Assembly (NCBI GenBank): GCA_003044455.1
Contig: POWY01000001.1
Location: 62,001-126,000 of the forward strand
Reading direction: 5' to 3'
From: Neisseria bergeri
GTDB taxonomy: Bacteria > Pseudomonadota > Gammaproteobacteria > Burkholderiales > Neisseriaceae
DNA: 64,000 nt
Under the pieces are notes generated by a model. The model was not told where the DNA came from, searched no databases, and saw only the letters and a program-made list of their open reading frames with translations. A program made the position numbers and the translations under genes. Each line of letters begins with the position of its first letter. Position 1 is the first letter of the stretch. Positions 1 to 9,800 of this stretch are shown one piece after another.

Positions 1-140
1 CCGCTTTTCAGGGCAGACCAAGCCCAGCGGTAGAAATCACGTTCGGCGGGGATGCCGGCGGCGGAAGAGGCGTTTTCAAAGTTCAAATGGAAACGTTGCC
101 GCTGCAACGTTAAGAAAGGGTATTTTTTGGCGCGTTTCAT
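1..140 (-). CDS. ybeY: Endoribonuclease YbeY, N-terminal fragment
   Basis: Only the first 46 codons lie in the window; the gene runs off the left edge. The start codon is the ATG whose complement ends at 140, and the protein begins MKRAKKYPFLTLQRQR, which matches the neisserial YbeY N-terminus as I remember it. YbeY is a single-strand-specific metallo-endoribonuclease for 16S rRNA 3'-end maturation and ribosome quality control. Its catalytic histidine motif lies in the missing C-terminal part, so the call rests on the N-terminal sequence. It is divergent from hemC across a 118-bp gap. Confidence 0.7.
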   Translation of the reverse strand, partial: MKRAKKYPFLTLQRQRFHLNFENASSAAGIPAERDFYRWAWSALKS

Positions 141-258
141 TGTGGCGGGTTTCGTGTTTTGTGGGCGTAAATATAACATAGACCTGACGGTGCCGTCTGA
201 AGAAACGTTCAAAATATGATAGACTTCACGCCGTTTCCATTCTTTGAACGCATTGAAC

Positions 259-1194
259 ATGAACCCGAAAAAACTCGTCATCGCCAGCCGCGAAAGCCTG
301 CTTGCTATGTGGCAGGCGAAACATATCCAAGGCCGTCTGAAGGCGCTGTATCCCGATTGCGAAGTCGAAATCTTGGGCATGACCACGCGCGGCGACCGGA
401 TTTTGGACAGAACTTTGTCAAAAGTCGGTGGTAAAGGCTTGTTTGTCAAAGAGTTGGAACAGGCTTTATATGACGGTCGCGCCGATTTGGCGGTGCATTC
501 GATTAAGGACGTGCCGATGGATTTGCCCGAAGGTTTCGCGCTTGCCGCCATCGGCGAACGCGCCAATCCGTTTGACGCGTTTGTGTCCAACCAATACGCG
601 CGTTTGGAAGAAATGCCCGAAGGCGCGGTTGTCGGCACATCCAGCCTGCGCCGCGAAGCCCAGTTGCGCGCGCGCTATCCGCATTTGCTTATCAAACCTT
701 TGCGCGGCAATGTGCAAACCCGTTTGTCCAAGTTGGACAATGGCGAATACGACGCAATTATCCTTGCCGCCGCCGGTTTGCAGCGTCTGGAATTGGACGG
801 ACGCATCCGCATGATTTTGTCGGAATCCGACAGCCTGCCTGCCGCCGGACAAGGCGCATTGGGTATTGAAATTGCCGCGCACCGCGAAGATTTGTATGAG
901 GTTTTGAAACCCTTGAACCACGGCGTTACCAATGCCTGCGTTACCGCCGAACGCGCCCTCGCACGCGCTTTGGGCGGAAGCTGCCAAGTGCCGCTGGCCG
1001 CATATTGCACGGAAGAAAACGGCTTGCTGACCTTGTGCGGCTTGGTCGGTCATCCTGACGGTTCGGTTGTGTTGCAGGCGGACGCGCAAGCACCTGCCGA
1101 ATACGCCGACGCGCTCGGACGCGCAGTCGCTAAGAAATTGGCGGACGACGGTGCGCAGGAATTGATTGAGGCGGTATTGAATACGGAAAATTGA
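259..1194 (+). CDS. hemC: Porphobilinogen deaminase (hydroxymethylbilane synthase)
   Basis: Cytoplasmic enzyme of heme synthesis that polymerises four porphobilinogens into hydroxymethylbilane. It has 311 residues, the normal length. The catalytic Asp84 (SIKDVP) and the dipyrromethane-attachment Cys242 (GGSCQVP) are at the same numbers as in E. coli HemC. A TTG lies in frame 15 nt upstream, but the ATG at 259 gives the family-like start [21 protein letters not shown] -10-like TATGAT lies near 214. It is transcribed alone, divergently from ybeY. An internal DUS (AGGCCGTCTGAA) is present near 330. hemA, the first enzyme of the same pathway, is about 48 kb away in this window. Confidence 0.97.
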   Translation: MNPKKLVIASRESLLAMWQAKHIQGRLKALYPDCEVEILGMTTRGDRILDRTLSKVGGKGLFVKELEQALYDGRADLAVHSIKDVPMDLPEGFALAAIGERANPFDAFVSNQYARLEEMPEGAVVGTSSLRREAQLRARYPHLLIKPLRGNVQTRLSKLDNGEYDAIILAAAGLQRLELDGRIRMILSESDSLPAAGQGALGIEIAAHREDLYEVLKPLNHGVTNACVTAERALARALGGSCQVPLAAYCTEENGLLTLCGLVGHPDGSVVLQADAQAPAEYADALGRAVAKKLADDGAQELIEAVLNTEN

Positions 1195-1276
1195 TTTTAT
1201 CGAAAATTTAAGAAAATAATATAAGTTATTGTTTTTAATTAATTTGTTCCATCATTTTTGCTCGCCTTATTTCGTC

Positions 1277-1372
1277 ATTCCCGCGCAGGCGGGAATCCAG
1301 TTTGCTCGGTTTCAGTTGTTTCTAATCAATTCTTGCAGCATTGGGTTCCCGGATTCCCGCCTGCGCGGGAAT
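1277..1372. repeat. dRS3-flanked neisserial intergenic repeat
   Basis: Two 20-bp inverted copies of the dRS3 type, ATTCCC-N8-GGGAAT, sit at 1277-1296 and 1353-1372 and flank about 56 bp of RS-type sequence. These repeats are a hallmark of meningococcus-group Neisseria and are recombination and phage-integration targets. A short reading frame crosses the repeats but is not a gene. Confidence 0.85.
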
Positions 1373-1404
1373 GACGGCGGAAAGGTTTTTGTGGCTTCGG
1401 ATAA

Positions 1405-1515
1405 TATAGTGGATTAACAAAAATCAGGACAAGGCGACGAAGCCGCAGGCAGTACAGATAGTACGGCAAGGCGAGGCAACGCAACGCCGTACTGGTTTAA
1501 AGTTAATCCACTATA
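1405..1515. mobile_element. Correia repeat enclosed element (short form)
   Basis: Bounded by inverted TATAGTGGATTAA / TTAATCCACTATA ends with the typical GGACAAGGCGACGAAGCCGCA core. It is about 111 bp, so it is the form lacking the internal IHF-site segment. It is flanked by TA, consistent with a MITE-like insertion. It lies in the 520-bp gene-free gap between hemC and the convergent aminotransferase; the rest of that gap holds the dRS3 repeat and a terminator. Confidence 0.95.
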
Positions 1516-1652
1516 CTGTGGCGTTCAAATTTTGAATTTGAGAATGATGATATTCGTATTTTTTATTTGAGTTCATCATATTGGGTTGGTTTTATAGATG
1601 TTTTCAGCTTGTTTGAAATTGTTATAGTTTATTGTTTTTTAACAAAAAACAG

Positions 1653-1686
1653 ATGCCGTCTGAACTGGTTGAGGTTCAGACGGCAT
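1653..1686 (-). terminator. DUS inverted-pair terminator of the aromatic aminotransferase
   Basis: ATGCCGTCTGAA and its inverse TTCAGACGGCAT are separated by 10 bp. On the minus strand a T-rich tract (CTGTTTTTTG) follows, as in an intrinsic terminator. Confidence 0.85.
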
Positions 1687-1715
1687 TTCATATAGCTGCG
1701 CTTTTTACAGTACTT

Positions 1716-2909
1716 TTACAGTACTTTTACAATGCTTTCGCACAGATAATCGATGTTGTCGTCGGTAATGCCGGCGACGTTGATGCGGCCGGAGCGGACG
1801 GCATAAATGGCAAACTCGTTTTTCAAACGGTCAACTTGTTCGGGAGTCAAGCCGCTGAAAGAGAACATGCCGTTTTGTTCGATAATGAAATCAAAGTCTT
1901 GGTTAGCACCTTTGGCCTTGAGCAACTCGACAAATTTTTGGCGCATGGTTTTGATGCGGCCACGCATTTCATCGAGTTCGGCAATCCATTGTGCTTTCAA
2001 ATCATCATTTTTCAACACCAGCGCAATGGTGTTCGCACCATGTGAAGCCGGGTTGGAATACAAGGTACGGATGATGGTTTTGACTTGGCTGTGGGCGCGG
2101 GCTGCGGTTGCTTCGTCTTCGGCCACCAAAGTGAACGCGCCGACGCGCTCGTTGTACATACCGAAGTTTTTGGAATAAGAGCTGGCAATCAGCAATTCTG
2201 TATTGTGTTTCAAGAACACGCGCAGGCCGTAGGCATCTTCTTCCAAACCATTGCCGAAGCCTTGGTAGGCAAAGTCAAACAGCGGCAGCCAGCCTTTTTC
2301 GGCAGAAAGTTTCGCCAGAGTTTCCCATTGTTCGGGAGTAGGGTCGATGCCGGTAGGGTTGTGGCAGCAGCCGTGCAGCAGGACGATGTCGCCTTTTTGC
2401 GCTTGGTTCAAATCTTCAATCATACCGTCCCAATCCAAACCGTGTTTGGCGGCATCATAGTAGCGATAAGGTTGGTCTTGGATGCCGACGGCTTTGAAAA
2501 TGGCGTTGTGGTTGGGCCAGGTCGGATTGGAAATCCAGACGGTTTGCGCGTTCAACTGGCGTTTGGCAAACTCGGCGGCAATACGCAATGCGCCCGTACC
2601 GCCGAGGCTTTGCGCTGTTTTGGCGCGACGGCTGGCGATAATTTCGTGGTCTTTGCCGAACAGCAGAATTTGGGTTTGCGCGTTGTAGTCGGCAACGCCG
2701 TCGATGGTCAGGTAGTTTTTGGTGGTTTCGCTTTCCAACAGGCGTTTTTCAGCCTCTTTGACGGCTTTGACAATGGGTGTTGCGCCGGATGCGTCTTTGT
2801 ACACGCCGATGCCGAGGTTGACTTTTTCAGGGCGGGTTTCGGCTTTGAATGCTTCGCCCAAACCGAGAATCGGATCGGCGGGGGCGGCTTCGATGTGCTT
2901 GAAGAACAT
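1716..2909 (-). CDS. tyrB: Aromatic amino acid / aspartate aminotransferase (class I)
   Basis: PLP-dependent enzyme of 397 residues in the AspC/TyrB family, which exchanges amino groups between aspartate, glutamate, tyrosine or phenylalanine and their keto acids. The PLP lysine is Lys247 in [15 protein letters not shown]. Asp212 in FDFAYQGFG contacts the pyridine nitrogen, and NPTG at 184-187 is the substrate-site motif. An AAGGAG ribosome site lies 6 nt before the ATG. Upstream on the same strand is the DMP19 gene, 81 bp away, so it may be weakly co-transcribed. tyrB rather than aspC is by resemblance; sequence alone does not fix substrate preference. Confidence 0.9.
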   Translation of the reverse strand: MFFKHIEAAPADPILGLGEAFKAETRPEKVNLGIGVYKDASGATPIVKAVKEAEKRLLESETTKNYLTIDGVADYNAQTQILLFGKDHEIIASRRAKTAQSLGGTGALRIAAEFAKRQLNAQTVWISNPTWPNHNAIFKAVGIQDQPYRYYDAAKHGLDWDGMIEDLNQAQKGDIVLLHGCCHNPTGIDPTPEQWETLAKLSAEKGWLPLFDFAYQGFGNGLEEDAYGLRVFLKHNTELLIASSYSKNFGMYNERVGAFTLVAEDEATAARAHSQVKTIIRTLYSNPASHGANTIALVLKNDDLKAQWIAELDEMRGRIKTMRQKFVELLKAKGANQDFDFIIEQNGMFSFSGLTPEQVDRLKNEFAIYAVRSGRINVAGITDDNIDYLCESIVKVL

Positions 2910-2990
2910 AGCTTGCTCCTTGATGGGGACGGAAGGTAATTCGGGTTTGCCGATTTTACGCTGTTTTATATGTGCTGGAAACAGCAGTGC

Positions 2991-3488
2991 CTATACCTGC
3001 CCGATATGGGCGAAGGTTTCCCAGTTTGACCGTATGTGTTCGGCAAGCAGGGGCAGGTCTTGTTCGGCGGCTTCGTAGTATGCGCCGTCCCATTCTTCAA
3101 AGTCGGGGAACTGTTTGCGCAGGGATTCGATGTCTGCGCCTCCGTCGGCGAGCGTTTCGATGGTTTCGCCGTGTTGTTCGTAGAGGGCTTTGGCTTTGTC
3201 CAAGACTTTCGGCACGGCTTTGATTTTCCAGCGGCGCAGGCTGTCGGCAAGCGGGTTGCGGAAAATGTATTCGCCGTAGCCGGAGGCGATAAGCTGTACG
3301 AAGCCGCCTTCTTCGACTTGGCTGTCGAGGTAGCAGAATGCGGTCAGCGTGTGCTGGTCGTCGGACAGGCAGGAGAGGGATTCGTCGCCGGTTTGGGCGG
3401 TGTGTTCGAGGTAGGCGGAAACGAGGGTATAGAGCAGAACGGATGGCTCTTGTTGGCGGATGTCTTCCGGAAGGGTAAGCGCAGTCAT
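2991..3488 (-). CDS. dmp19: DNA-mimic protein DMP19 (DUF4375 family)
   Basis: A 165-residue acidic cytoplasmic protein, roughly 29 Asp/Glu against 12 Lys/Arg. It matches my memory of neisserial DMP19, whose dimer presents surface carboxylates that imitate DNA phosphates and sequester the HTH repressor NHTF, tied to nitrogen response. Family cues are the central VEEGGFVQLIASGYGEYIF segment and a C-terminal FEEWDGAYYE helix. A TATAAT -10 box (complement of 3512-3517) sits 23 nt before the ATG, and a single DUS lies between them, so the leader is very short with no evident Shine-Dalgarno. The partner NHTF gene is not in this window. Confidence 0.85.
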   Translation of the reverse strand: MTALTLPEDIRQQEPSVLLYTLVSAYLEHTAQTGDESLSCLSDDQHTLTAFCYLDSQVEEGGFVQLIASGYGEYIFRNPLADSLRRWKIKAVPKVLDKAKALYEQHGETIETLADGGADIESLRKQFPDFEEWDGAYYEAAEQDLPLLAEHIRSNWETFAHIGQV

Positions 3489-3603
3489 AGTATGCCGTCT
3501 GAAAAGTGGGGATTATAGCGGATTGCGGCTTTGCGCCGAAAATATCCTTTAGCCTGCCGATGGCGTAAAATAGGCGTACACCAACCACGTGAAGGAAAAT
3601 CGA

Positions 3604-3807
3604 ATGGACAATCTGAATCCGCAGGAAATTTCCGTGTTGCCGGAAAATCTGCCGCTGTATTGCTCGGGACCGGACAACGAGCAGTGGAACGGACATCCGA
3701 GGGTGTTTTTGCCTTTGGGCGAAGGAGAGTCGGGCAGCGTTGCCTGTCCGTATTGCGGCACGCGCTACCGCCTTGACGGAAAGATGCCGCATCATCACTA
3801 CGCCTGA
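3604..3807 (+). CDS. Small zinc-ribbon protein (zf-CHCC / COG4391 type)
   Basis: 67 residues. The zinc site is formed by YCSGP, NGHPRVFLPL and the CPYCGTRY pair, the C-x-H-x-CxxC layout of the zf-CHCC family that includes the mitochondrial complex I subunit NDUFS6. The start is the ATG at 3604, preceded by AAGGAA at good spacing; an in-frame GTG 15 nt upstream lacks a ribosome site. It is monocistronic, followed by a DUS hairpin terminator, and convergent with the lactate permease. Function in Neisseria is unknown; a link to respiratory-complex assembly is inference from the eukaryotic homologue only. Confidence 0.85.
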   Translation: MDNLNPQEISVLPENLPLYCSGPDNEQWNGHPRVFLPLGEGESGSVACPYCGTRYRLDGKMPHHHYA

Positions 3808-3824
3808 ATGCAAACGGCGGAAAA

Positions 3825-3860
3825 ATGCCGTCTGAAGCCTTTTCCGGTTTCAGACGGCAT
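3825..3860 (+). terminator. DUS inverted-pair terminator
   Basis: ATGCCGTCTGAA and TTCAGACGGCAT around a 12-bp loop, followed by TTTG. It lies in the convergent gap, so it may also serve lldP from the other strand (AAAAA flank at 3821). Confidence 0.75.
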
Positions 3861-3979
3861 TTGTTTGGCTGGGCGGGCTTGTTCCGGCACGGGTATTCTG
3901 CCCGACGCGCCGCCCTGACGGGGGAACGGCGGTTTCCGTTCCCCGTATGGTGCTGCCGCTATGGATGGCGGCGTTTCGC

Positions 3980-5566
3980 CTAGAGGAAGAAAATCATTGC
4001 CACGACGACGGCAATCACGCCGTAAATCGCCATCGGGATAACGGTTTTCTTGATAATCGCACCTTCGGAATTTTTCACGTCCAATACGGTACATACGGCG
4101 ATGATGTTGTTGAGGCACACCATATTGCCCATCGCGCCGCCGACGGATTGCAACGCCAGAATCAGGGTAACGGACAGGCCGGTATCCAAGGCGATTTGCT
4201 GCTGAATCGGGCCGAAGGTCAGGTTGGACACGGTGTTGGAGCCGGAGAAGAACGCGCCGATCGCGCCCAAATACGGCGAGAAGTAAACCCAGTGTTCGCC
4301 CGCCATTGCGGCAAATTCCTTACCGATGATTTTCACCATCGAATTGTCGCCGCCGACCAGCATCAGCTGAACCATAATCAGCGCGCCCATCAGGGCAAGC
4401 AGCGGTTTTTTGGTTTGATTGAAGGTTACGGCATAAATCGTCCAAGCATCTTTGAATTTGGTCTTATACAGCAGGATGCAGATCCAAACGGTAAAGACAA
4501 ACGGAATCCAAGCGGGAACGTACAGCGTTTGGTAGGACGCGCTGACATCTTGTCCGAAAATATTGCCGAAGGTAATTGTCAGGGAGTCGCTGACGGTAAT
4601 TTTGGACAAATCAAACGGCAGTTGGAAGCTGAACCATTCTTCTTTGCTGGTCAAAATGCCTTTGATGCCAAGTTGTTTGATGCGCGTAACCACCAGCATA
4701 CCGATCAGCATACCCAAAGGGGCGAGTGCTTTGGCGACTTGGGCGAACGGCACTTTTTCGGCATTCGGGTCTTTGGCGTGGTCTTTGCTCAAGCCCCAGC
4801 CTTTATTAGCTGCAAATACGGAAAACATCAGACCGATTGCGCCGGCAACCAAAGAAGGAAATTCTTCGTTGACCATTGCCAATGCGACATAGGGAAGGGT
4901 ACAGGAGAAAACGGCAATGGCGACGAAGCCCAAGTTTTTGCGGATTTCAGACCAAGGTACGATAAAACTCAAGCCGATGACGGGGATGACGAAACCTGCG
5001 AAGAAGTGCATCACGCCGGTCTGCCTGCCGATGGCGAGGATATCTTCGGCACTCAGGTTCAGCGGTGCAAAACCGAACCAAGTCGGCGTACCGACCGCAC
5101 CGAAAGAGACGGGGACGGAGTTCATCACCAAAGTGAAAATCGCTACTTTCAACGGATTGAAGCCCAAGCTCATCAGAATCGGCGCGGCAATCGCGGCAGG
5201 CGTGCCAAAGCCGGATGCGCCTTCAATCATAAAGGCAAACGACCAGCCGATAATCATCAGTTGCGCTACGGGGTTCGGGCTGATGGTCGCCAGCCATTTG
5301 CGGATGACATCGATGCAGCCCGTGGTTTCCATCATACGGTTGAACATAATCGCGCCGAAAATCACGGTAATCGGCGTGAGCGTTTTGACGAGGCCGGAAG
5401 CGGCGGTGGCGTTGAGCAGCATTCCCGCATCGCCGAAGTAGAAAAGTTTGATGGCGTAAATCAGCACTGCGGTAATCGGCAGTGCGACGTAGGAAGGCAT
5501 ACTGTTTTTTTTCACCATCAGCCAAATCAGCAGGACGATGGGGAATATGCTGAGGAAAAGTGCCAT
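3980..5566 (-). CDS. lldP: L-lactate permease
   Basis: A 528-residue inner-membrane transporter of the LctP/LldP family with about 12-14 hydrophobic helices, importing lactate with protons. Family landmarks include the EGASGFGTPAAIAAPIL segment near 115-130 and the conserved FFSGSNTVSNLTFGP loop in the last third. In meningococcus and gonococcus this transporter (lctP) supports growth on host lactate and contributes to colonisation and serum survival. AAGGA lies 7 nt before the ATG. The upstream region holds a GntR/FadR-type palindrome (5660-5676). It is monocistronic. Confidence 0.96.
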   Translation of the reverse strand: MALFLSIFPIVLLIWLMVKKNSMPSYVALPITAVLIYAIKLFYFGDAGMLLNATAASGLVKTLTPITVIFGAIMFNRMMETTGCIDVIRKWLATISPNPVAQLMIIGWSFAFMIEGASGFGTPAAIAAPILMSLGFNPLKVAIFTLVMNSVPVSFGAVGTPTWFGFAPLNLSAEDILAIGRQTGVMHFFAGFVIPVIGLSFIVPWSEIRKNLGFVAIAVFSCTLPYVALAMVNEEFPSLVAGAIGLMFSVFAANKGWGLSKDHAKDPNAEKVPFAQVAKALAPLGMLIGMLVVTRIKQLGIKGILTSKEEWFSFQLPFDLSKITVSDSLTITFGNIFGQDVSASYQTLYVPAWIPFVFTVWICILLYKTKFKDAWTIYAVTFNQTKKPLLALMGALIMVQLMLVGGDNSMVKIIGKEFAAMAGEHWVYFSPYLGAIGAFFSGSNTVSNLTFGPIQQQIALDTGLSVTLILALQSVGGAMGNMVCLNNIIAVCTVLDVKNSEGAIIKKTVIPMAIYGVIAVVVAMIFFL

Positions 5567-5659
5567 AACGAATCCTTTTTAGGCATTTGCATCATAAGGC
5601 GCGTCGAGGTTTGGAAAGACGTTCAAATCCCGCACACCCGATATTCTGGTTAAAAGATA

Positions 5660-5676
5660 AATTGGTAAGACCAATT
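5660..5676. promoter_or_regulatory. GntR/FadR-family operator upstream of lldP
   Basis: AATTGGTAAGACCAATT is a perfect 7-bp inverted repeat around 3 bp, matching the PdhR/LldR class consensus ATTGGTnnnACCAAT. It sits about 95 bp upstream of the lldP ATG. In gonococcus the GntR regulator GdhR is reported to repress lctP, so GdhR is the natural candidate. That assignment is inference. Confidence 0.75.
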
Positions 5677-5806
5677 ATTATGCGTTTGCACACTTTACGT
5701 AATCTTATGTAATCGGTCAAGCATTTTATCGATAATAGCTATTAATGCGGGTTAAGGATGGTGATGATGCGGCGGAGGGAGTGTGGGAAAGGGGCGTGTA
5801 AAAAAA

Positions 5807-5830
5807 GCCGTCCGAAAGGCTTCAGACGGC
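5807..5830 (-). terminator. Terminator of lpxH
   Basis: Imperfect DUS pair (GCCGTCCGAA / TTCAGACGGC) four bases beyond the lpxH stop. The minus strand continues into seven T residues. Confidence 0.8.
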
Positions 5831-5834
5831 ATTT

Positions 5835-6557
5835 TCAGCATTTTTCCAGCGGCACGAATACCGCGCCGTCCCCGTCCACACGGAGGATTGAAGCATAGTC
5901 GTTATGCCAGTCGCCCAAAACGATGCGGGTAAAGCCGTTTTCGTGATGGATATGCTCGCGGTGGGTGTGCCCGTGTATCAGCCTTTCCGCGTTAAAGGCG
6001 CGAACCTGCCGCGTGGTAAAGGCGGCATTGACATCCATAATATCGGCGGGCTTGACCTGTTTTTCCATTTTGCTGACACGCCTGATTTTGGCGGCAAGGC
6101 GTGTGCGCCACTTCAGAGGCAGCATCAGGAACAGTTTTTGCAGCCGCTTCCGATGCACGATTTTGCGGAAACGTTGGTATGCCCTGTCATCCGTACACAG
6201 AGTGTCGCCGTGGCAGATGAGGGTTTTGCAGCCGAACAAGTCCAAAACCGAGTAATCCGGCAGTAGCGTCATGCCCGCACGCCGGCAAAAATCCTGACCG
6301 ATTAGGAAGTCGCGGTTACCCCTGACAAAGAACACGGCAACGCCTTTGTCGGACAATTTCCTGATTTCACGCGCAACCGAAGTATTCAACTCGGAAACTT
6401 CGTCATCGCCCACCCAGAAATCAAACAAATCGCCCAAAATATAAACCGCCCGCGCCTGTCCGGCGGCGGAAGAACGTAAAAAACGCAGCAACAGCGCGGT
6501 CAGTTCGGGATGCTTTTCGCTCAAATGCAGGTCGGAGATGAAATAGGCGGGTTTCAT
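5835..6557 (-). CDS. lpxH: UDP-2,3-diacylglucosamine diphosphatase
   Basis: Mn2+-dependent calcineurin-type phosphoesterase that makes lipid X in lipid A synthesis, acting peripherally at the inner membrane. 240 residues, the usual length. Metal-site motifs in order: SDLHLSE (Asp9, His11), LGDLFDFWVGDD, RGNRDFL, CHGDTLC and HGHTHRE near the C-terminus. The frame is open further upstream, but MKPAYFISDLHLSE is the family start. A DUS pair (6680-6706) lies in the divergent gap towards smc. It supplies an essential step of lipooligosaccharide synthesis. Confidence 0.94.
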   Translation of the reverse strand: MKPAYFISDLHLSEKHPELTALLLRFLRSSAAGQARAVYILGDLFDFWVGDDEVSELNTSVAREIRKLSDKGVAVFFVRGNRDFLIGQDFCRRAGMTLLPDYSVLDLFGCKTLICHGDTLCTDDRAYQRFRKIVHRKRLQKLFLMLPLKWRTRLAAKIRRVSKMEKQVKPADIMDVNAAFTTRQVRAFNAERLIHGHTHREHIHHENGFTRIVLGDWHNDYASILRVDGDGAVFVPLEKC

Positions 6558-6679
6558 AGGTTGCTTTCCAATCGGGCGGATGTAGTGGCGGATTATAACG
6601 CGCCCAGCGGCGGGGCAATACGGCAAATGCCGCGCCAAGCATCGGGCGTTGGCGGAACCGGGGTTCGGGCGCGTTAAAA

Positions 6680-6706
6680 ATGCCATCTGAAGGCTTCAGA
6701 CGGCAT
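6680..6706. repeat. Imperfect DUS inverted pair in the lpxH-smc divergent gap
   Basis: ATGCCATCTGAA (one mismatch) faces TTCAGACGGCAT with a 3-bp loop. It lies between divergent genes, so it is an uptake signal rather than an obvious terminator. Confidence 0.7.
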
Positions 6707-6805
6707 CGCGGGTGCGGGATGCGGTAAGGTTTTGCCGGAAAGATATGGGGTGGTGCAGCGAGATTTCCGTTAAAATACGCTTCTTTTTTATTTTTTCCGA
6801 CCATT

Positions 6806-9800
6806 ATGCGCCTGACCCACATCAAACTCTCCGGCTTCAAATCTTTTACCGACCCGACCACGATTCATGTTCCGGGGCAGCTTGTTGCGGTTATCGGGCC
6901 GAACGGCTGCGGCAAGTCGAATGTGATTGATGCGGTGCGCTGGGTGTTGGGTGAGGCTTCGGCGAAACAGCTTCGCGGCGAGAGTATGCAGGACGTGATT
7001 TTTAACGGTGCGGCGACGCGCCGTCCTGCGCCGAGGGCTTCGGTGGAGCTGGTGTTTGACAACAGCGACCACAGTTTGCAGGGCGCGTGGGGGCAGTACG
7101 CCGAGGTAAGCATCAAGCGGCAGCTGACGCGGCAGGGCGAATCGACTTATTTCATCAACAATCAGACCGTGCGCCGCCGCGACATTACCGATTTATTTTT
7201 GGGTACGGGCGTGGGTGCGCGCGGTTATGCCGTTATCGAGCAGGGGATGATTTCGCGCATCATCGAAGCGCGGCCGGAGGAGTTGCGCGCCTATATCGAG
7301 GAGGCGGCGGGCGTGTCCAAATATAAGGAACGCCGCAAGGAGACGGAAGGCCGTCTGAAAGACACGCGCGAGCATTTGCAGCGTTTGGGCGATTTGCAGA
7401 ACGAGTTGGCGCGTCAGGTGGAAAAGCTGGAAAAACAGGCAGAAACCGCCGAACGCTACCAATCCCTGACCGCGCAGTTGAACCAACAACAGGATTTGCT
7501 CGATTACGCCCAATGGCAGCAATCGCTTGCCGCCGCCGACAAGGCGACCGCGCAGCATCAGTCTTTGCAGGCGCAGCAGGACGAAACCGCCGCGCAGGTT
7601 CAGGCGTTAAACGACGAAGTACACGCCTTGCAGACCGCCGAGCAGTCGCAGCAGCAGGCGGTACACGAATTGAGCAATAAACGCGGCGTGTTGCGCGAAC
7701 AGATTGCCCGTTTGGAAGAACAAATCCGCCATCAACAAAACCTGCACCAACGCATCGAACGCGACAAGCAGGCGGCTCAGGCGCAGTTGCAACGCATCCA
7801 TCAGGAGCAGCAGCAAATCCGCGTGCAGCTTGAAGAAAACGAGTTGCAGGCCGAAGAAAAGCAAACCGAGCTGGCGGAATGGGCGATGCAGGTTGCCGAA
7901 CACGAAGAACGTCTGCCCGAATTGGAAGAAGCCCAAGCCACGCTCAACACCGCCTTCCAAACCCAGCAGGACGAGGCAAACCGCATCCGCCGCGAACTGG
8001 CGTTGAAGCAGCAGCAGCTTGCCCATACCGGACAAACCGTTGCCAAGCACGAAGAGCGCAAAGGTCGTCTGAAACAGGAAAACCAAGCCCTGAACCTGCC
8101 CGACGAAGCCGAAACCGCCGCTGCGCAGGAAGCCGCCGCCTTGTTGCAAAGCCGGCAAGAGCATTACGAAGAACAAATCATTGCCGCCGAAGAAGCCTTA
8201 CACGCCGCCCGCGAGGCGTTTCAGACGGCCTCAAACCGCTTCCAAAACCTGAAGCAGCGACACATCACCTTGCAGGCGCAGCAGCAGGCGTTGTCGCAAA
8301 TCCTGTCGCAACAGCAGGAAGCCGCCGACTTCTGGCAGGCAACCGACCACGCCGCCGCGCCGCAGCTGTGGCAACACATCACCGCGCCCGCCGAGTGGCA
8401 GCACGCCTTGTCCGTCATCCTTGCCGAACGCCTGCACGCCCGCGCCGTGCCGCACGGCTTCGTTCCCCCCGTGCCGTTGCCGCAGGGGCAGGCAGCATGG
8501 CTTTCAGACGACCTCTCAGGCGGCCTCAAAAAATCCCTGCCCGTACAGGCATTGCTGAACCAAATCCAAGCACAGCCGCCGTTTCAGACGGCATTGCACC
8601 ACTGGCTCGACGGCGTATTGTGCGCACCCGATTTGAGCTACGCCCTCGCGCATCAAAGCGATTTGGGCGCACACCAAATCTGGCTCACGCCCGAAGGCCA
8701 TCAGGTCGACAAAGTCAGCGTCCTGCTCTATGCCAAACCCGCGCAGGAAAGCCTGATTGCCCAAAAAGCGCGCCTCGACGGCATCGCGTCCGAACTGGAA
8801 AACCTCGCCCCCGAACTCTCCGCCGCCGAAGCCGCGTTCAAACAGGAGGAGGCTGCTGTGCGCTCGTCCGAAGTGCAGCACAAAAACCTGATGCAGCAGC
8901 AACAACAGCACACGCGCCAATACAGCCAAGCGCAGCAACGCGCCGCCGAACTCTTGGCGCGCACCAACCAAGGGCAAATCCGCCGCGAACACATCGAGCG
9001 CGAACTGGCGCAATTGGCGGAAGAACAGACCGTGTTGCAACACACGTCCGACGGGCTTTCAGACGACATCGCTACTTTGCAGGAAGCCGCCGCCGAACTT
9101 GAACACCAACAGCAAACCACCGCACACAGCCGCCAAGAGCAGCAAGGCCGTCTGAAACAGGCGCAGCTTGCCCTATTGGAAGCCAACCGCCAATACGGGC
9201 TTGCCGAAGTCGCCGTCCACAAGCTCAACCAGCAAAAACAAAACTACCAACAGCAAATCGCCCGACTCGAACAGCAAACCCTAGACTGGCAGGAACGCCA
9301 GCAAGAGCTTGCCCTCGCCTATGAAACCGAGTTCCAAAACGACGAGCAGCACATCAAGCTCGACGAGCTGACCGAAGCCGTGCACACGCTGGACGAAGAA
9401 TACATCGCCGTGCAGGAAAAACTCGCGCAGATTCAGGAGCAGGGCAGGGAGCAATACGCCCGCGTACAAACCCTGCAAACCAAGCTGCCGCAGCTTCAGG
9501 CCGCCACCCAAACCGCCCTGTTGCAGCAGCAGGAAGCCCTGATTAACGCCAAACGCTACCATCAAAACCTGACCGAACGCGCCGCCGATTTGGACGCGCT
9601 CGAAGCGTTGGCGAAAGAATCGCCGAAAGTATTGAACAGCAGCATCGGCAGCCTCACCCGGCAAATCGAAGCCCTCGGCGCCGTCAACCTCGCCGCCCTG
9701 CAAGAACTCGAAGAAGCGCGCGAACGCGACGGCTACTACCGCAGCCAGAGCGAAGATGTACAGGCAGCCATCACCCTTTTGGAAGAAGCCATCGCCCAAA

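Noticed and set aside
1229..1417. 62-codon frame between hemC and tyrB
   Set aside because: It is a translation of the dRS3 repeat (PAQAGIQ / SRLRGND), a common false gene in Neisseria.
3947..5653. 568-codon open frame opposite lldP
   Set aside because: Antisense shadow of the permease with low-complexity composition and no recognisable domain.
7879..9102. 407-codon Arg/Pro-rich frame inside smc
   Set aside because: Out-of-frame shadow of the coiled-coil region; composition is that of a frame-shifted GC-rich repeat.
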